A stretch of 64,000 bases of DNA from assembly GCA_050304135.1 (NCBI GenBank), contig JBNLDC010000012.1, positions 1 to 64,000 of the forward strand. Direction: 5' to 3'. Each line of letters starts with the position of its first letter. The first letter of the stretch is position 1. Shown piece by piece: positions 16,597 through 25,306 of this stretch. A program made the position numbers and the translations under genes. Source of the DNA: JAFGNB01 sp050304135. Its GTDB lineage: Bacteria; Fibrobacterota; Chitinivibrionia; Chitinivibrionales; Chitinispirillaceae. The notes under the pieces were generated by a model that had not been told where the DNA came from, ran no database searches, and worked only from the letters and a program-made list of their open reading frames with translations.

Positions 16597-19500
16597 CTAT
16601 CGAATCGGATCCTGCAGTGGAAAAGAGAATTCCACCCGATATCCCGACGAATCATCGATAGTAAACTGAGCATCCATCCGGTAATGCAGCGCCAGTCGTT
16701 TACGGATACTCTCGAGTCCGTACCCGCTGCCGTGTTTAGCCGCGACTCCGGTACCGACCCCGTCATCGGCTACCGAGACCGTGCAGCGATCGCCGGTAAT
16801 GGTAACGGCAACGGTAATGGTGCCCCCCGACGTTCTGGGGGTAATGCCGTGTTTGATGCTGTTTTCCACCAGCGGTTGAATCAGCATACTGGGCATATGC
16901 ACCAGTTCCGGATTACCGTTTATCTCTTTTTTAAAGGCGAGCCGGGTACCGAAACGGAGCTGTTCGATCGCGATATAGTTGTCTACGATATCGAGTTCCT
17001 CGTCAAGAGTAACCAGCCGCATTTCAGCGGTCAGTACGTACCGGTACAGCGCACTGAGTTTGACTATCGCATCTTCGGTGGCGACCGGATCGCTGTGGCA
17101 GAGTTCCGCAATGGAACTCAGCGCGTTAAAGATGAAATGCGGATTGACTTTCGACTGCAGATGTTTGATCTCCACCTCATGAAAAAGGGCATTGTCGATC
17201 GAAATGATAGCCTGCCCGCAGAGCAGACGGAGCAACTGCAACCGAGAAGGCGGGAACGCGCCTTCGGTCATGTTGTTTTCGAGGTAGATAATGCCACGGA
17301 TGCGCTCGTTGGTGACGAGCGGAACACAGAGAACTGATTTGGCGTGCTGACGGATGACATAGGGGTCGGTGGTGAACTTGCCGGTGCTTCCGGCGTTTTC
17401 CAGACGGACCGGCTCGCGGGAGTGAACCACATAGGAAACGATACCCTTGGGCAGCTCCGCGTCTGGGAGTGGGGTATCGCAGGTGGTCGCCTCGATGGCG
17501 GATGGCTGGTGTTCCTCGTGACGGCGCAGAACTCCCTCCACGCGGACCGAAAAGTGATCGTTCTCTTCGAGCAGGAGTACTCCCCGACTTGCACCGGAAT
17601 TTTCCATGACAATCCGGATCAGTTTCTCGAGCAGGCGCTCAAGCAGCAGTTCATCGGAAATCGCCTCATACGACTTGAGCAGCGACTGAATATCGATATC
17701 GTTGAATCCGGAGAGGGCCTGTCCGGGGGGGGTATGGAGCAGATCCGGCGCCCGACGGCGAAGTTGTGCAAGCTTTGCATGCGCTCCCCACTCATAGTAG
17801 TGATTCATCGCTTTTTTCAGATACGACCGGGAATCACTCCGGTTGAACGGCTGAAGAAATTCAGCGAGGCGTTCACAGGTGAGTGCCGCAATGTGCTGAA
17901 AGCCACTGTGACGCGCCGCTTCGATTGCCTGTCGGTAAATCGAAAGGGCTTCCCACCGGTTTTTCGCATGCCGATGATATTCCGCGGAGATCAGCAGCAG
18001 GAGCGGTTGCGTTGTTGACGCTGAAATCGCGGCGCCTTTTCTGAGAATGGCCAGCATACGTTTCAGTCGGTACTTTACCGATGTGCTCTCTGTTGAACCG
18101 GCGGCGGCACTCAGTGCCAATCCGTGCATGAAGGTGAAAAAGTAGAAAAAGTAGGATGACGGATCGAGGAGCGGGTTTCCCCGAAGTCGTTTGCCGAGAA
18201 CGAGCGCTGCCTGGAAGTCGCCCGCGATCACCTCCCGGAACATGCAGTAGAAAAGCAGAATTCCTTTCACCAGCGGAGTCTCTTTCTCGGGATCATCAAT
18301 AGTGGCGATGTAATTGACATTCAGAATGTTCTCAAGGTCGTCGACCCATGACTGTATGAACCTGACGACATTGAGTGCCTTGAAGGGATTTCCGATACGG
18401 AGAAGAAATTCATGTGTTTCAGCGGTAGCCTGTCTGATTGATGCAAGGGAGTTTCCGTTGAGCACTTTGTAGAGGAGGAGGCCCTCGTTACTGTTCGAGG
18501 TGCTTACCAGGTCACCCGCCTCGTAACTGAATTGCTGTCCTTTGGAGAGAATCTCCAGTGCATTATCGAGTGAACCTTCAAGATGCGCGAAAAAACTGCC
18601 GTAAAGGAAATAGGTGATTCCCCGGCTGAATATATCGTCAAAGTGATCGGCGATCGTCATTGCCATGGTACCGTAATGACGTCCGCGCTGCGGATTACCC
18701 GTTATCTTTCCCAGAAAAATCCCCCAGAAACAGCAGGCGACGGAAAGTGGTCCGTTCGCACCGGTGGTGCGTGCGGTATTGATCAGGTAGGTGGTAATGG
18801 CAACAATGGTCCCCTGTTTCTGCAAAGTGAACGCATCAAGCCAGATACGGCTCATGATGCGGAAAGCGTACGGTCCGGGACCGGCAGTAAGGGTCGGTAC
18901 CGGTTTGTCTTTTGAAAACTCGCGGTAAAACTTGCGGATCGAGAATGCGGCCCGGATGAGTTGCACAACGAGAAACGGCAGCGAGGGGCGGGAGGGAATT
19001 TTAAGACCCATTGTCTGTAGACGTTCAATACCGATCCGGATGGAGAGGTCCTGCTCCTGACGGTGGTTGTGAATCGACATTCGCAGGAGATCAACCGCAG
19101 CCTGCTGATTACCGGTGGTTGCCCTGGAGATCAGGGTGGCACACCGGGATAATGCATCGTCGGTACGGGAAAACTGGAACTCGCACTCCGCCAGATGCAG
19201 TTCAAGACCGAAGCGGTATTCATGCTCTCTCTCCCAGGCATTTTCCGGCAGAAAGGCGATGGCAGTCGTGAAATGCGCAATGGCGATCTCCGCCGCGTTT
19301 GCGTTGCGGGCATTCATTGCGGCCTCGTTGTTGAGGCGCGAGAGCATGTCCCGTTCGCCAGGGTCGGCAATCTGTTCACTACAGGGGTTGAGGTGTTTGA
19401 GTATGTCGAATACGGTGCATGCGTTACGGTCGGTGCGGTATCGTTCGGCAAGTATCCGTCCGGCGTTGAGGTGGAGCGCACACCGCTCTTGTAGAGGAAT

Positions 19501-21573
19501 GCGATTGTAGAGAGCCTCTCTGATGCGGTCATGGATAAAGCAGAGCCTGTCGGGATGTTCCTCTGCGGATTCATACTGCAGAATTCCGGCATCACAGAGT
19601 TCCGCCACTGAGTGGTTCACCTGATCGGCGTCGGAGCCGGCGATTGTCCGGAGGTGTCTGAACGAGAATCGGGTTCCGAGGATGGAGGCAATGGAAAGCA
19701 ATCGCTGGACGGAATCGGGAAACGAGCGGTTTCGTTCAAGAATCAGATCAACCACATTTTCGGTGCAGCCCATGCGTTCGATCTTTCCGGTATCCCATTC
19801 CCAGAAAGTACCGGATAGTGATGATGGCGAATCCGGAACCTTTGACGGATGGTGAACCAGCAGATTCCGGTCAAGAAGTGTTTCAAGAAAGGTCTTTACG
19901 AAAAACGGATTGCCGTTTGTTTTTTTAAAGATAACCGCATCAAGCTCTTTGTGGTTGATCTCCGGGGGAAGCCCGAGTGCTTCCGCCACCGCACTGCCGG
20001 TATCTCGTTCATTGAGCGGCTCAAGGTCGATTGTGCGGAGTCTGATCGTGCTGCTGCCGACAATTGATTCGGTGAGCTTCGCGGCATTGTCAAACGGCTG
20101 ACGTGTGGATCCGATAAAGAGTAACCTGCGCAACGGGGTATCAAAAAACGCCGGAACAATGATGTTTAAAAGAGCGGAATCGGCCCATTGAAGATCGTCA
20201 ATAAAGAGAACAAACGTGTAGCCGGTTGACGAACAGGCACGGAGAAACCGGATAAGGGCATTTTTAAACCTGGTTCCCGCCTCGGCATCAAGCGGCAGTG
20301 CGCGCTGCACCGTTGGCCCGATGATCATTCGTATTTCGGGAATGAAATCGGCGATCAGTTCGCGTGAGTCACCGATTTTCTCGAGAAGCGTTGTTCTCCA
20401 GTACGATACGACATCTTCACCCCGTGAGATGATAATGGACACCAGATCCGCAATCGCTTCTTTGAGGGCATGATAGGGCATGGTAGCCGCCGAGACATCG
20501 CACTTACCCCGTGCGAATATGGTTTTCCTCGGATCCAGAGATTCAGAAAACCCTTCGACCAGACGTGTTTTTCCGGTGCCTGCATCTCCGTAAATCAGCA
20601 TACAGTTGCTGGAGCCGTTCTCAGCGTCGCTGAGCGCGGTGGAGAGCTGTCGCAACTCCTCTTCACGTCCGTGGAGTGTCCTGACGGGAAACGTGCGGGT
20701 GAGACGGTCCTGTTTTCCCGGTGTAAACGAGACGAGACTGCGGCCTCTCTTCAGGCTGTCGCGACACTCCTCAAGATCAGAAAGTGCACCGTAGGCACTC
20801 TGGTAACGGTCTGCAGGATTTTTCTCGAGCATTTTACCGACGATGTCGGACACGGGACGGGGAACGGTATGTTTTCTCGTTGAAAGCGGCATCGGTTTAC
20901 GTGCGACATGGCTGTACAGCAGCGAGGAAAGATCAGGGGTGATGAACGGCGGCTCTCCGCAGAGCATTTCGTACAACACGGCACCGAGGGCATAGATATC
21001 GGTTCGTTCGTCGATAGGCCGATCGACATTTCCAGATTGTTCCGGCGCGATATAGGCGGCGTTGGGTCCGTAGAAGAGCGGGAGCACCGGAGTCTTTGCC
21101 GGAGTGCTGAAGACGACGGAAATGTAAAAACCGGTAATGCGGTAGGTCCCGGTGGTGATATCCTTCATGATCGAAAACGGGGAGAGATTACGGTGGGTGA
21201 TCCCGAGGTCGTGCAGGTGGGCAAGCAGTTCAGTGAAACGGATTGCGGCAGCGAGAAATGGCGCCGTTTCGGTGGAACCGAAATGCATGCTCAGAGCAAG
21301 TGGAAGCGCATCAATGTATTCATACACATTGAAACAACCGTTTTCGGTGCTGATACAGCTGTCCGGTCGGAGAATGCCGCTGTTTTCAATACCGCTGCTG
21401 AGGGAAAATTCATTTTTCAGAAACGGTACGGCTGCGGCACTGTCGGTTTCACCTGCGGGCAGTTTCAGAATGCAGTCGGTACCGGTAGTCCGGTTAACGG
21501 CCCGATGAACCGATATGATTCCATCACTGGTAATGCATGGAGCAAGTTCGTATTCACTCAGATGACGGGACAT
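16597..21573 (-). CDS. Giant hybrid: pseudokinase, AAA ATPase, GAF, LytS-type histidine kinase
   Basis: This 1658-aa protein has several parts in order. First is a Ser/Thr-kinase-like domain (about 5-275). The ATPase domain has Walker A YGDAGTGKTRL (~331) and Walker B LFIDDLQWAD. A long alpha-helical, TPR-like region follows (about 700-1270), then a GAF domain (about 1290-1440). Last is a LytS-type kinase with KVNPHFIFNALSS (phospho-His ~1478), LVENSIKHG and DDGVGTG. In the kinase-like domain the catalytic loop reads THRNLSP (Asn for Asp) and the DFG site reads TGF. ATP-site Lys (ILK) and APE remain, so it is probably a pseudokinase that senses or scaffolds. It is last in a minus-strand operon, 12 bases after the 347-aa gene. 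The LytTR regulator divergently encoded at 23177 is the likely partner. Confidence 0.85.
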   Translation of the reverse strand: MSRHLSEYELAPCITSDGIISVHRAVNRTTGTDCILKLPAGETDSAAAVPFLKNEFSLSSGIENSGILRPDSCISTENGCFNVYEYIDALPLALSMHFGSTETAPFLAAAIRFTELLAHLHDLGITHRNLSPFSIMKDITTGTYRITGFYISVVFSTPAKTPVLPLFYGPNAAYIAPEQSGNVDRPIDERTDIYALGAVLYEMLCGEPPFITPDLSSLLYSHVARKPMPLSTRKHTVPRPVSDIVGKMLEKNPADRYQSAYGALSDLEECRDSLKRGRSLVSFTPGKQDRLTRTFPVRTLHGREEELRQLSTALSDAENGSSNCMLIYGDAGTGKTRLVEGFSESLDPRKTIFARGKCDVSAATMPYHALKEAIADLVSIIISRGEDVVSYWRTTLLEKIGDSRELIADFIPEIRMIIGPTVQRALPLDAEAGTRFKNALIRFLRACSSTGYTFVLFIDDLQWADSALLNIIVPAFFDTPLRRLLFIGSTRQPFDNAAKLTESIVGSSTIRLRTIDLEPLNERDTGSAVAEALGLPPEINHKELDAVIFKKTNGNPFFVKTFLETLLDRNLLVHHPSKVPDSPSSLSGTFWEWDTGKIERMGCTENVVDLILERNRSFPDSVQRLLSIASILGTRFSFRHLRTIAGSDADQVNHSVAELCDAGILQYESAEEHPDRLCFIHDRIREALYNRIPLQERCALHLNAGRILAERYRTDRNACTVFDILKHLNPCSEQIADPGERDMLSRLNNEAAMNARNANAAEIAIAHFTTAIAFLPENAWEREHEYRFGLELHLAECEFQFSRTDDALSRCATLISRATTGNQQAAVDLLRMSIHNHRQEQDLSIRIGIERLQTMGLKIPSRPSLPFLVVQLIRAAFSIRKFYREFSKDKPVPTLTAGPGPYAFRIMSRIWLDAFTLQKQGTIVAITTYLINTARTTGANGPLSVACCFWGIFLGKITGNPQRGRHYGTMAMTIADHFDDIFSRGITYFLYGSFFAHLEGSLDNALEILSKGQQFSYEAGDLVSTSNSNEGLLLYKVLNGNSLASIRQATAETHEFLLRIGNPFKALNVVRFIQSWVDDLENILNVNYIATIDDPEKETPLVKGILLFYCMFREVIAGDFQAALVLGKRLRGNPLLDPSSYFFYFFTFMHGLALSAAAGSTESTSVKYRLKRMLAILRKGAAISASTTQPLLLLISAEYHRHAKNRWEALSIYRQAIEAARHSGFQHIAALTCERLAEFLQPFNRSDSRSYLKKAMNHYYEWGAHAKLAQLRRRAPDLLHTPPGQALSGFNDIDIQSLLKSYEAISDELLLERLLEKLIRIVMENSGASRGVLLLEENDHFSVRVEGVLRRHEEHQPSAIEATTCDTPLPDAELPKGIVSYVVHSREPVRLENAGSTGKFTTDPYVIRQHAKSVLCVPLVTNERIRGIIYLENNMTEGAFPPSRLQLLRLLCGQAIISIDNALFHEVEIKHLQSKVNPHFIFNALSSIAELCHSDPVATEDAIVKLSALYRYVLTAEMRLVTLDEELDIVDNYIAIEQLRFGTRLAFKKEINGNPELVHMPSMLIQPLVENSIKHGITPRTSGGTITVAVTITGDRCTVSVADDGVGTGVAAKHGSGYGLESIRKRLALHYRMDAQFTIDDSSGYRVEFSFPLQDPIR

Positions 21574-21585
21574 GGTTCTGCTACT

Positions 21586-22629
21586 TTACCACGTGAGAAC
21601 CGGCAGCGGAGCAAATCCGAAATAGGCTTTTACGGAAACGTCGCCACCGGTGCTGATCACCAGCTTGCAATCCAGCCAGCGTTCGAATGCGATGGTTCCG
21701 GTGCCGCGGGGGGGGCTGACTTCCGCACTGCCGGGCCATTTTCTGAATATTCCCGCCTGAGGACGTGTTATCAGGCCGGTTGTAAGCAGGGAGGTGATCA
21801 TTTGTGAACGCCGCCGATCAGATTTGAGCGGGGTGTTGTATTCCAGTTCAATCTCGAATTGGGGTGAAATTTTTTTGGTGAAACAGAAATTACACTTAAC
21901 CCGGGGCTCACCGGAAGCAAATTCCCTGCAGAGACGACTGACTGTCCGGTTGTCTCCCGGCCAGGAACATTCGGAGAGGATATCGGTGAGGTTCGCTGCG
22001 GGGACGATGGTATTTAATTTGAACACCGGCGGCATCCGGCTGTGCATAAAAGAGAGGTGCAAAACCTCACCGCCGGTGTCAAGTGCACGCAGACATCGGC
22101 TCAGCGGAGGGAGCGACGGCGCCTGCTGTTCGGAAAAACAGTTGCATATGATGTCGTTGAAGGTGGTGGAGATCTGTTTCGGGGTAAGTCTGTTCCGGTA
22201 CGCGGGTTGACGCGTGCGTTCGATGAAATTGTTGTCGATACAGAAATGCAGATTCGGTGAGTCAAAGGCGTTTGCGGTGCGATTATAGTCAAACGCCAGC
22301 CAGACGTGGGGGACACGGTTCGAAAGAGTGGTATCGGTACGATTCCAGCGGTTCAGAAACTGCTCCAGAATGTTTCTGCGCTGATCGGTTTTTTGAGGCG
22401 GACGAGAGGTGAGCCGTTTCAGAAATGCACGACTGTTTTTATACGTCAGTGAGCATAGAAGATCACACTGAAGCGGTTGAGCGCAATGGTATTCAAAGTA
22501 GTAGGATGAACAGCAATTACCAATCAACTGCGCGGGAGCCCGAAGTCCGCTGCGCAGTTTTGGATAGAGCATCTCTTCCGGAAGAAATTCCGATGCGAAT
22601 TTGATCGCGTTATGTGCCGATACCGTCAT
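21586..22629 (-). CDS. Uncharacterised 347-aa protein beside LigA-like peptide gene
   Basis: I recognise no named domain. Visible features are a Cys-rich N-terminal half (GNCCSSYYFEYHC) and several beta-hairpin strands: HVWLAFDYNRTANAF, EVLHLSFMHSRMPPVFKLN and RVKCNFCFTKKISPQFEIEL. The ending is VKAYFGFAPLPVLTW. The pattern of ILSECSWPGD in the middle and KAYFGF at the end resembles uncharacterised proteins I recall from cyanobacterial and proteobacterial peptide-modification loci; this is memory, not a search. It lies 20 bases after the 78-aa gene and 12 bases before the giant kinase, so all three are probably co-transcribed. Function unknown; a peptide-handling role is inferred. Confidence 0.55.
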   Translation of the reverse strand: MTVSAHNAIKFASEFLPEEMLYPKLRSGLRAPAQLIGNCCSSYYFEYHCAQPLQCDLLCSLTYKNSRAFLKRLTSRPPQKTDQRRNILEQFLNRWNRTDTTLSNRVPHVWLAFDYNRTANAFDSPNLHFCIDNNFIERTRQPAYRNRLTPKQISTTFNDIICNCFSEQQAPSLPPLSRCLRALDTGGEVLHLSFMHSRMPPVFKLNTIVPAANLTDILSECSWPGDNRTVSRLCREFASGEPRVKCNFCFTKKISPQFEIELEYNTPLKSDRRRSQMITSLLTTGLITRPQAGIFRKWPGSAEVSPPRGTGTIAFERWLDCKLVISTGGDVSVKAYFGFAPLPVLTW

Positions 22630-22649
22630 AACTATTGTCTGTCGTCCGG

Positions 22650-22886
22650 TTACCAGCCGATGGCTATGATAGACGGATCTTTTTTAATGGCCTTCAGAAT
22701 CTCTTTTTTAAGTTCAACGGTGATGGCCTCCACATCTCTGGACTGTACTGCTTTGACCTGTGCTCTGGTCAATCCGTACTTCGCGATGAGTTCCTTCTGC
22801 CTGAGCGGATTTTTGAACTGCCGCTGAGCGGTTTTGCTGTTCAGAAGTGAAGAACAGAAAGCGATGAAACGATGGTCAACAGCCAT
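22650..22886 (-). CDS. LigA-domain-like small protein, candidate peptide precursor
   Basis: This 78-aa protein has a very strong ribosome site (AAAAGGAGAG) seven bases before ATG. The helical pattern FIAFCSSLLNSKTAQRQF, then KYGLTRAQVKAVQSRDVEAI matches the LigA alpha-subunit motif (FC-SL, R-F, T--Q--AV--RD). No LigB catalytic partner is encoded in the window. Small LigA- or Nif11-like domains serve elsewhere as leader regions of modified peptides. The C-terminus is short and hydrophobic (KKDPSIIAIGW). It is first in the operon with the 347-aa protein and the giant kinase, and divergent from the LytTR/radical SAM genes. The precursor role is an inference; it could instead be a signalling or adaptor protein. 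Confidence 0.55.
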   Translation of the reverse strand: MAVDHRFIAFCSSLLNSKTAQRQFKNPLRQKELIAKYGLTRAQVKAVQSRDVEAITVELKKEILKAIKKDPSIIAIGW

Positions 22887-23176
22887 GCCTCTCTCCTTTT
22901 GTATAAAGGTGATACGTGAAGTGCCGTTCGGTGGGAACGACTTTTATTTACCAACAGATGTATTGTTTCGGGTTTTGCTGATGGAGTCTCAGTGGTTCCC
23001 GTTATACCGTTGGAATGGTTTTATCAAATGTGTATGTATATCCAAATACTTTATAATACTACGGAGTTTATGGTGAATCCGACGAACCGTAGAAAATGAA
23101 GGATGAAATGCATTATCGGCTGACGAAATGTATTTTAATTTTGGTCATTGACACCTCCACCAATAAGGAACCCGCT
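22887..23176. other. Divergent intergenic region between the two arms of the cluster
   Basis: These 290 bases separate oppositely oriented genes and should hold both promoters. The minus-strand ribosome site AAAAGGAGAG lies at its left edge and AAGGAA (for the LytTR gene) at its right. An ACCGTTGGAA at about 23006 loosely resembles a LytTR half-site, but I cannot establish a paired site by eye. Confidence 0.4.
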
Positions 23177-23932
23177 ATGAAAAACGGGAAAATAAGTGCT
23201 GTCGTCGTTGAAGACGAGGAACCCTCCCGCAAACGTCTGATACGTCTTCTGCAGCCCTTCAGTGAAACCATCGAAGTTACTGGAGAGGCTGATAATGGTA
23301 TCGACGCCGTTGAACTTATCTCCCGGAAAACTCCCCGGCTTCTCTTTCTGGATATTCAACTTCCCGGTCTTGACGGGCTGAGTGTGCTTAAGCAGCTCTC
23401 CTATCAGCCTGCGGTTATTTTCACCTCCGCGTATCATAAGTACGCACTTGATGCCTTTCAGGCAATCGCGATTGATTATCTGCTCAAACCGATTGATGCG
23501 AAAATGCTGGAGAAGGCGATCAGTAAGCTGACCATGGTCGGTTTCCAGCAGGAGAGCATCTCAGAGAAAATCGAATCCCTGTTTCAGGCGACGAACACCC
23601 AGGGACCGCAGAACCGGATACCACTGAGGGTTGGAGACCGTATCGATCTGGTGAATCCCGATGATATCCTCTTTTTCCAGTCGGACAACAAGTACACGAA
23701 AGTGAAAACGGTACTCAAGGAGTACATTATCGATACGACCCTTCTGGAACTGGAACAGAAACTCAACCCCGCAAAATTCATCCGTATCCACCGCTCGACG
23801 ATCGTCAATCTCGACTGGATTGCCGAGCTGCACAAATGGTTCGGCGGGAGACTCAAGGTTTGTCTGCGTGATACCCCCGCTACCGAACTGATTGCCAGCC
23901 GATCCTACGCATCAAAACTTACCGCATGGTAA
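23177..23932 (+). CDS. LytTR-family response regulator
   Basis: This 251-aa protein starts at ATG with AAGGAA eight bases upstream; an earlier in-frame ATG lacks a ribosome site. The receiver domain has acidic EDEE at residues 12-15, phospho-acceptor Asp59 in LLFLDIQLPGLDG and Lys104 in YLLKPID. The C-terminal LytTR DNA-binding domain (about 150-251) shows IPLRVGDRIDLVNPDDILFF, FIRIHRSTIVNL and a terminal SRSYASKLTAW. LytTR regulators act with LytS-type kinases, and the only LytS-type module nearby is at the end of the divergent 1658-aa protein. The radical SAM gene follows by 21 bases. Confidence 0.9.
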   Translation: MKNGKISAVVVEDEEPSRKRLIRLLQPFSETIEVTGEADNGIDAVELISRKTPRLLFLDIQLPGLDGLSVLKQLSYQPAVIFTSAYHKYALDAFQAIAIDYLLKPIDAKMLEKAISKLTMVGFQQESISEKIESLFQATNTQGPQNRIPLRVGDRIDLVNPDDILFFQSDNKYTKVKTVLKEYIIDTTLLELEQKLNPAKFIRIHRSTIVNLDWIAELHKWFGGRLKVCLRDTPATELIASRSYASKLTAW

Positions 23933-23953
23933 CGCACGGAGACGACCATTTCG

Positions 23954-25093
23954 ATGCTCAAATCCGTTGCCATCGTCCTTACTGATCGCTGCAACGCTTC
24001 ATGCAGCCACTGCGGCAGTCCCCCGGCTTGCGGATCGGGAAACGAACATGACCGGCAATCCCTGAAAGCGCTTTTTTCACAATTTGCCGGAATGGGGGTT
24101 CGGGATATCCTTCTTTCCGGCGGGGAACCGATGCTGCATCCCGCGTTCATGGATATCATCAGCGATCTGGAACCCACCGGAATGCGTTGTGCCCTTTTAA
24201 CCAATGGTACCTTGTTGAATACAAAAAATATTCGTACTATTTCCCGGTTTTCCCATATCTCTTTTGTTCGTCTCTCGGCTGAATACCCTGAAAGAATACT
24301 CCGAAAAAAGAAGTGGCAGGGGAGGTATCATCCGACGGGAAAAGTGTTTGAAACAGTGCGGACAATAAGTGGCCACGGGGTGAATGCTGGGATCAATATG
24401 ACACTCCTTCCCGACAATCTCCGATTTACCGGTGAACTGACGAGGAGTGCAGCTGCGGCCGGAGCATCATTTATACGGTTTTCTCCGGTATTGCCCGAAG
24501 GGAACGCCGCGACCATGCAGCTGCATGCCGGTTTTCATGAGGAGTGTTTACGGACGGTGCTGCGGATTCACGGTCACTACGGAAAAGACCTTGGCGGACA
24601 CTGCAGAACTGCAGATGCATCGGATGCGTTTATGTTAAGTTCAACGCTCTGCTCATCGTGCAGGGGCGCAACGGATGTGGTAACGATCGGTGCCGACGGA
24701 CGGGCGCATATATGTCCGATGTTTGATCTCGGTGGAAAATCGGTGAATGTCTATAAAGAAGGTATTGGTGAGAGCCTGAAGGTGCTCGCCCGCAGGAGAA
24801 ATTATCTCCAACGGAAGTTGACCGGGAGTAATTCCGGCGGAGCGTGCAGTGGATGCCCGCATGCGTTCACCTGCAGAGGGGGATGTCTTGCGGAGTTGAT
24901 GAGCAGGGGGAGAGGCAAACAGCAACCTTTCTGCGGACACGTGCAGTGGAAAAACCTCACCGGGCAAGGGCTCTCAGATAATGAACTGGCTGCAATAACC
25001 CGGGTTGAGAATCTCTATCGGGAAATAGTGGCGGCAGGAGGATCCGTACCCTGTGTTCGGGCTCACCCGGTATGGACGGTGCTTTTACAATGA
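23954..25093 (+). CDS. Radical SAM/SPASM maturase-like enzyme
   Basis: This 379-aa protein has the radical SAM cluster motif CNASCSHC (Cys13, Cys17, Cys20), a GGEP strand (LLSGGEPMLHP) and a partial TIM barrel. A C-terminal SPASM-type Cys-rich region (about 230-345) shows CSSCRGATDVVTIGADGR, ICPMFDLG, CSGC, HAFTCRGGCLAELM and PFCGH, which would bind auxiliary Fe-S clusters. SPASM enzymes typically modify ribosomally made peptides or protein side chains. It is co-directional with the LytTR gene (21 bases) and divergent from the 78-aa LigA-like gene, a candidate substrate. Its stop overlaps a 54-aa frame by ATGA. Substrate and bond type are unknown. Confidence 0.85.
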   Translation: MLKSVAIVLTDRCNASCSHCGSPPACGSGNEHDRQSLKALFSQFAGMGVRDILLSGGEPMLHPAFMDIISDLEPTGMRCALLTNGTLLNTKNIRTISRFSHISFVRLSAEYPERILRKKKWQGRYHPTGKVFETVRTISGHGVNAGINMTLLPDNLRFTGELTRSAAAAGASFIRFSPVLPEGNAATMQLHAGFHEECLRTVLRIHGHYGKDLGGHCRTADASDAFMLSSTLCSSCRGATDVVTIGADGRAHICPMFDLGGKSVNVYKEGIGESLKVLARRRNYLQRKLTGSNSGGACSGCPHAFTCRGGCLAELMSRGRGKQQPFCGHVQWKNLTGQGLSDNELAAITRVENLYREIVAAGGSVPCVRAHPVWTVLLQ

Positions 25094-25254
25094 GGCTGTC
25101 GGGGGCGAGGCGAACAGGAGAAAAACCAGCAGTTTTCGATTGTACCGGACCAGACGGCAGCAGGCTGTGGAACACATTATATTGCATTTATGCCGGTTAC
25201 CTGAATTCAACGTTGGGAATACATTACTCTCCTGCTGAATTCAGAATCGTATGA
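25090..25254 (+). CDS. Small coupled ORF after the radical SAM gene
   Basis: The ATG overlaps the radical SAM stop as ATGA, the usual sign of coupled translation. The 54-aa product begins with a basic MRLSGARRTGEKP and ends in an aromatic, Tyr-rich stretch (LYCIYAGYLNSTLGIHYSP). No family was recognised, and the downstream 52 bases lead into cstA. It could be a second peptide substrate, a small partner of the enzyme or a chance frame. There is no other support than the overlap and composition. Confidence 0.35.
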   Translation: MRLSGARRTGEKPAVFDCTGPDGSRLWNTLYCIYAGYLNSTLGIHYSPAEFRIV

Positions 25255-25306
25255 CAATACATTATCGACAGTAATCACAACCATTGTTTTCTTCCGGAGG
25301 TTTCAG

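Noticed and set aside
20908..21807. 299-codon plus-strand frame opposite the kinase N-terminus
   Set aside because: The opposite strand carries clear kinase and ATPase motifs; this is a shadow frame.
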